Positions 14,361-17,893 of a stretch of DNA of 17,893 bases are shown here, in pieces. The position numbers were made by a program, and so were the translations under genes. The stretch is from Cyanobacteria bacterium OH_PDB_112. Its GTDB lineage: Bacteria > Cyanobacteriota > Vampirovibrionia > Gastranaerophilales > CAJFVJ01. The stretch's first letter is position 1. Each line of letters opens with the position of its first letter. The DNA is taken from positions 1 through 17,893 of the forward strand of contig JAEWLZ010000017.1 in the NCBI GenBank assembly GCA_023457295.1, given 5' to 3'. Under the pieces are notes generated by a model. That model worked only from the letters and a program-made list of their open reading frames with translations, was not told the DNA's origin and did no database searches.

Positions 14361-15842
14361 ATGCAAATCAATAGTGTGCATCAAAACAAATTTACAAGTC
14401 CAAAAAGAAATCAAGCATCCAACGTTTCATTCCAAAGAGCTTATGTAGCACTTACCGCATGTAATCACGGAAAAGAAATTGCCGAAGGAGTAAATTCTTT
14501 CAACCAAGTTTTTTTACCTGATATTTTGCCTAGAGCTATAAAAAAAATCAACAGAACTTTTGAGAAATTTTATGCTTCCAGAGCAAATAATTTGAAAAAT
14601 GCTAAAATAGATGCAAATTATTTTGGTCCAAAAGTAAAATTATTTGTACTAGCAGGTGGCAAAGGCACAAGACTAGAAGCATTATCAAAAGCTATGGGCA
14701 ATATAAATGGGGAATCCTATAATAAAATTAATGCTCGCTTCGCAACCGAACAAGGAGCTCCACCTTTTACAATGCTTGACCATGCCCTTTCTTTAATGGC
14801 TGTTTGTGCTCAAAAAACTAAAACAGCTTCAGGGAAAATTGAAACAGGTTACCAAAATTATGTAAAAACTGAAAATGCCGGTACTTTCTGGCATGTAATG
14901 GATCATTACATGAAAAATCCTGATGAAATTCAAGATACAATTATTTTGAGCGGAGATAACGCTTTTAATAAAAAATCTGAAGAATTGTTAAAAGGCTTTG
15001 CGCTTATGAAAGAACAAGGGCAACACTTATTAATGTTTGGAGTAAAAAAGACACCTGAAGAATGTGCCAAACAATTAGGCGTTGTAACTATAACCAAAAC
15101 TCATAAATCCAAAGGCGACCCAAGAAGGCTAAACAATTACAGGGCCTTAACCTCATTTGTTGAAAAACCTGAACTTAAAGACGCAATAAAACTTGCTGAA
15201 AAAACAGGTGGTATAAATATCGCTAACACCGGAGGGTTAATAATAAGCAAAGAAGCTATGCAAAAAATGGTCGAAATAGCGAGAAAAGAACACCCTGATA
15301 TAGTTGCAGGAAAAACAGACAGAGGAACTTTCACCAGAATCACAAAGTTAGAAAAACCTGACGGTACGATAGAAGAAAAAGTAGTACCTGAAGATTTATA
15401 CGATTTTTCTTCTGCTCAAAAATGGATTTTGGAAAATATGTATAAAAAAGAAGACGTTAATAAAGGTAAAGGTCCTCTTGTTTATATGGTTAAAAGTGAA
15501 GACTGGGATGATGCAGGAACACCTGTAACTTTGGTAAATGTTGTCAACAAAGTCGGAACTCCTAACACTAAGGGAGACAAGAAAAATGGAATAAAAGGTA
15601 CAAAACCTAAATTTGTACAAAATTTCCCTCCAAAATATCAAAGAGCGCTTGCTTCATTAGGGGACAAAATAAAAACAGAACCTGACGGCTCAATAACAGT
15701 TTTGATAAGCAATAGCCACAAATCTGCAAACGCCATTACACCTGAACTGTTGCAAGAAAAAATTCAACAAAAGAAAGCATATATTATTGTCGATGAAAAT
15801 AAAAAGACAAAAGTAAAAACAACAATCAATGTTGTAGGATAA
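14361..15842 (+). CDS. Sugar-1-phosphate nucleotidyltransferase (GlgC-like), extended at both ends
   Basis: The core belongs to the NTP_transferase superfamily, which makes NDP-sugars from NTP and sugar-1-phosphate. It shows LAGGKGTRL (97-105), PFTMLDHAL (135-143, like the KP...P...HAL region), ILSGDN (195-200, metal-binding Asp), FVEKP (266-270), NIANTGGLI (286-294) and DWDDAGTP (381-388). Divergent position beside a glycogen synthase-like gene suggests ADP-glucose pyrophosphorylase function, but the canonical GlgC signature after the nucleotide loop is absent, so the sugar and nucleotide are uncertain. An extra 90 residues precede the core, beginning MQIN and including NVSFQR (21-26). A further 70-80 residues follow it (from about 415, with TEPDGSITVLIS). 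AGGGGG five bases upstream supports ATG 14361. Confidence 0.82.
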   Translation: MQINSVHQNKFTSPKRNQASNVSFQRAYVALTACNHGKEIAEGVNSFNQVFLPDILPRAIKKINRTFEKFYASRANNLKNAKIDANYFGPKVKLFVLAGGKGTRLEALSKAMGNINGESYNKINARFATEQGAPPFTMLDHALSLMAVCAQKTKTASGKIETGYQNYVKTENAGTFWHVMDHYMKNPDEIQDTIILSGDNAFNKKSEELLKGFALMKEQGQHLLMFGVKKTPEECAKQLGVVTITKTHKSKGDPRRLNNYRALTSFVEKPELKDAIKLAEKTGGINIANTGGLIISKEAMQKMVEIARKEHPDIVAGKTDRGTFTRITKLEKPDGTIEEKVVPEDLYDFSSAQKWILENMYKKEDVNKGKGPLVYMVKSEDWDDAGTPVTLVNVVNKVGTPNTKGDKKNGIKGTKPKFVQNFPPKYQRALASLGDKIKTEPDGSITVLISNSHKSANAITPELLQEKIQQKKAYIIVDENKKTKVKTTINVVG

Positions 15843-15923
15843 GTCAAATTATCGACAAATATAATTAAGCTAGATGTGTAATTCAAAAAACCTTTCAACA
15901 TATGGTTAAATCCTATAAGTACA

Positions 15924-15938
15924 ACCTTATAAGGTGAG
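15924..15938 (+). promoter_or_regulatory. Palindrome overlapping the ribosome binding site of the kinase gene
   Basis: ACCTTATAAGGT (15924-15935) is a perfect 12-base palindrome whose right half is part of the Shine-Dalgarno AAGGTGAG (15931-15938), eight bases before ATG 15947. A protein or RNA structure bound here could hide the ribosome site. No terminator is seen between the preceding stop (15842) and this gene, so read-through from the nucleotidyltransferase gene is possible. Confidence 0.4.
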
Positions 15939-15946
15939 TTATTCTA

Positions 15947-17665
15947 ATGCTTAATATGATAATTATTTCTGATTATCTTTCAAAAATACCTAAATTTACA
16001 AATGCTTTCAACATATTATACGGCTTAATTATCATTGCCATTATTTTGGGTATCATTTTTAAGTCAAACATCATTTACAAAGAAACTCATCAAAAAAAAA
16101 TAATTTTCTTTGCCACGATGTTTTTTATATCAGCTGTTTTTGAAATTTTACATATTTTTGTAATTTTTCAAAACAGCTATATAGAATTTTTGAATGTATT
16201 TTTAAACAGACTATATCAAAGCATAGGCTTAATAGGTATTTTATTTATCAGAGAAAATCTCCCTGATGAAAAGCCCTGCTTTAAAGATTTTATTATACCG
16301 GCGGGAAGTTTTGTTTTAATTATTTTAATAGAAATATTTATATTAAATATAAATTTAAGTAGAGATATTTATCCTAATTTATTAAATAGTTTGACTGTAT
16401 TTTGCTTTATAAGCGCATTATCAAGCTTTATTTTTGTCAGGGCATTACAAGATAAAAAACTATTTACTCCTTTAATTTTGGGGATCTTTTTTTTAGCGGC
16501 AAGTAGCGTATATTTGCTCAACGAAGCTTATATGGGTTCTTGGTACAGACACTTAATACATATATTTAGAATAGCCGGAAACTTATTTGTATTTATTGGA
16601 ATAAACCAACTAACAGAAGATTTTCATTATTACAGATTTCGCTTGAAACTGGTTTTATTACCTAATTTATATATGATATTATTTTTTATAATATTTGTAA
16701 TGTTAGGTAATTTTATTTTCGACCTTCATTTCACTGAAAAAATATATGCATCTTTTGTTTTTTTCTATTTTATATGTTTAGTAATTCAATTTGCATTTGT
16801 TTCCAATTTAACCTCCTCAATAACACGGATAAGCAAAGCCCTTTCCAACTTTAAACCCGGAGAAAAACCGGAACCTATATCTATCTCAACAAAAGATGAA
16901 ATAGATCTCTTAGCGCAAAATATAAACAAAGTTTATGAAAAAGAATGGGACTATACAAAAGAAATTCATGAAAAGCAGGAACAAATCAAAGAACTCATGA
17001 AAAGCAGAGATACTTTTATTGCCGCTTTATCACACGATTTAAAAAGTCCGATTTTTTCCGAGCAAAAGATAATTGAATTTATATTAATGGATAAGGATAA
17101 TATAAAAATTTCTGATTTTATTGAATATTTAGAAGAAATGTATAAAATAAACGATGAAATCCTTCGTATTGTTAATAATATTTTAACAGTGTACCATCTT
17201 GATTCTGAAGAATTTAAGCTTAACACTATGCCTACAAACATAAATAATATTATTAAAAGCGCCACACAAACTCTAAAACACTTGGCAAAAGACGAAAATA
17301 TAACAATATCTCTAAATTTGGATCCCCAAATACCTTTGATTAACCTTGATGAAGATATGATTAAACGTGTTATAGTAAACCTTATAAGTAATGCTCTAAA
17401 ACACAGCAAACAGTCGGGAGAGCTTAAAATATCTTCGTTTAGAGAAAAGAAGGAAATAAAAATTTCAGTACAAGATTTTGGAAAAGGAATCCCGCTCGAA
17501 GACCAAAAAAAGATTTTTCAAAAATATCCGACAACAAAAAGAAAAATAGGAACAGGATTGGGGCTTTATATCTCAAAGCAAATTATAGAAGCACATAAAG
17601 GCAAAATATGGTTTGAAAGTGAAGAAGGAAAAGGTACTACTTTCTTTTTCTCTTTATCTTTCTGA
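15947..17665 (+). CDS. Membrane-bound sensor histidine kinase (MASE3-like sensor, HAMP-like linker, HisKA-HATPase)
   Basis: This sensor autophosphorylates on a His and passes phosphate to a response regulator. The 572 residues begin with about eight hydrophobic segments (roughly 20-295). Segments such as YRHLIHIFRIAGNLFVFIGI (200-219) are in the style of MASE3 membrane sensor domains. A HAMP-like linker follows (about 285-333), then a helix to the H-box FIAALSHDLKSPIF (phospho-acceptor His 363), N-box VIVNLISNALKHSKQ (475-489), G1 VQDFGKGIP (508-516) and G2 GTGLGLYISKQ (535-545). All catalytic boxes look intact. No response regulator is encoded before or after it in the window. AAGGTGAG eight bases upstream supports ATG 15947; ATG 15956 is an alternative. 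The stimulus is unknown. Confidence 0.9.
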   Translation: MLNMIIISDYLSKIPKFTNAFNILYGLIIIAIILGIIFKSNIIYKETHQKKIIFFATMFFISAVFEILHIFVIFQNSYIEFLNVFLNRLYQSIGLIGILFIRENLPDEKPCFKDFIIPAGSFVLIILIEIFILNINLSRDIYPNLLNSLTVFCFISALSSFIFVRALQDKKLFTPLILGIFFLAASSVYLLNEAYMGSWYRHLIHIFRIAGNLFVFIGINQLTEDFHYYRFRLKLVLLPNLYMILFFIIFVMLGNFIFDLHFTEKIYASFVFFYFICLVIQFAFVSNLTSSITRISKALSNFKPGEKPEPISISTKDEIDLLAQNINKVYEKEWDYTKEIHEKQEQIKELMKSRDTFIAALSHDLKSPIFSEQKIIEFILMDKDNIKISDFIEYLEEMYKINDEILRIVNNILTVYHLDSEEFKLNTMPTNINNIIKSATQTLKHLAKDENITISLNLDPQIPLINLDEDMIKRVIVNLISNALKHSKQSGELKISSFREKKEIKISVQDFGKGIPLEDQKKIFQKYPTTKRKIGTGLGLYISKQIIEAHKGKIWFESEEGKGTTFFFSLSF

Positions 17666-17690
17666 TATTAATATATCTTCTTTTATTTTA

Positions 17691-17796
17691 AAGAATCGGT
17701 TGGGGCAGGATTTGACTTCAGCTCTGTGAGCATAGCGAACTAGAGATGAGGATACCCGCAGGGTAAACCCTTGGTTCAACCTGGAGAACGATTCTT
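17691..17796. repeat. GC-richer hairpin-rich unit bounded by 8-bp inverted ends
   Basis: AAGAATCG (17691-17698) and CGATTCTT (17789-17796) close a 106-base unit. Small inverted repeats inside it include GCTC-TGT-GAGC (17721-17731), ACCC-GCA-GGGT (17754-17764) and GGTT-C-AACC (17773-17781). CAGGATTTGA (17706-17715) recurs in the following segment. Base composition is visibly richer in G and C than the rest of the window and there is no ORF. It may be a dispersed intergenic repeat or a structured RNA. I cannot name a family. Confidence 0.5.
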
Positions 17797-17807
17797 GAAA
17801 AGAATCG
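17789..17807. repeat. Short perfect hairpin at the junction of two related units
   Basis: CGATTCTT (17789-17796) and AAGAATCG (17800-17807) are exact reverse complements with three bases between. The right copy repeats the left boundary at 17691, so the second unit starts with the same AAGAATCGG as the first. Confidence 0.55.
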
Positions 17808-17830
17808 GAACGACAGGATTTGAACCGCCT
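17806..17830 (-). other. tRNA 3'-end-like fragment, no complete tRNA
   Basis: On the - strand this reads like the end of a tRNA: a GGTTCAAATCC T-arm core followed by TGTCGTTCCG like an acceptor strand. The 5' T-stem (GGCGG) does not pair with CCTGT, no matching 5' acceptor strand or anticodon arm is seen in the remaining bases to 17893, and no CCA follows. It is best read as a degenerate tRNA remnant or a tRNA-like piece of a repeat, possibly an old integration site. The bases beyond to the window end show no gene. Confidence 0.35.
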
Positions 17831-17893
17831 CCAAGACTATTATTACTGTTGAATTAAAGGCTAAAATATTGAAACCATAAAGCTCTTTAATTT

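Noticed and set aside
15396..15641. Antisense ORF inside the nucleotidyltransferase gene
   Set aside because: It is a shadow of a well-supported gene with conserved motifs in the other frame; no ribosome site or recognisable protein features.
16966..17409. 147-codon antisense ORF inside the histidine kinase gene
   Set aside because: It covers the conserved H-box and N-box coding region on the opposite strand; its composition is what reverse-complement AT-rich coding gives.
17696..17893. A functional tRNA gene on the - strand
   Set aside because: Only a T-arm/acceptor-like end is seen; the T-stem does not pair and no D-arm, anticodon arm or 5' acceptor strand could be found.
1..17893. CRISPR arrays, transposase genes, phage genes or a toxin-antitoxin pair
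   Set aside because: No regularly spaced repeats, transposase or integrase motifs, phage structural genes or small gene pairs of that kind were seen.

Overview
The window is a stretch of AT-rich bacterial chromosome with dense genes, mostly ATG starts and short intergenic gaps. Housekeeping genes (a ClpB-type chaperone end, RmuC, MurC, MurB, Ddl, FtsQ) show a peptidoglycan-making bacterium with a divisome. The other genes are lineage-specific membrane or low-complexity proteins and unusually long glycogen-type enzymes. Several share an Asn/Gln-rich start of the form M-x-[IV]-N followed by a short [ST]-F-x-G/N motif. From general familiarity this resembles gut Vampirovibrionia/'Melainabacteria' (Gastranaerophilales). 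That is an inference from style, not from a search.

Layout. 1-635 (+): C-terminal end of a ClpB-type AAA+ disaggregase. 767-1861 and 2133-3407 (+): two diverged paralogous single-pass membrane proteins with Gln/Pro-rich N-termini, a shared NLNPLNWFKN block and related C-terminal helices. Their upstream regions share a promoter-like element. 8894-3492 (-): a tightly packed operon rmuC-murC-murB-ddl-ftsQ, with overlaps or gaps of only a few bases; it ends at a bidirectional terminator facing the 2133-3407 gene. 9175-11018 (+): a two-gene operon of unknown membrane proteins with an ATGA overlap, behind the best sigma-70-type promoter in the window, ending at paired terminators. 13934-11148 (-): a 928-residue glycogen/starch-synthase-like GT-B enzyme with a C-terminal membrane anchor. 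14361-15842 (+), divergent from it: a sugar-1-phosphate nucleotidyltransferase with extra N- and C-terminal regions. 15947-17665 (+): a multi-pass histidine kinase without a visible response regulator. 17691-17830: a GC-richer, hairpin-rich, tRNA-3'-end-like repeat.

How it fits together. The mur/ddl/ftsQ operon supplies cytoplasmic peptidoglycan precursor steps and the division protein FtsQ. The divergent nucleotidyltransferase/synthase pair looks like an activated-sugar plus polymerase module for storage glucan. Both enzymes carry the N-terminal motif also seen in the unknown membrane proteins, and the synthase ends in a membrane anchor, so a membrane-associated or otherwise localised polysaccharide module is a reasonable hypothesis. 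The 426-base gap between them holds a perfect 25-bp inverted repeat and a mirrored 13-base motif, suggesting joint regulation. A 12-base word from that inverted repeat recurs beside the promoter of the 9175-11018 operon.
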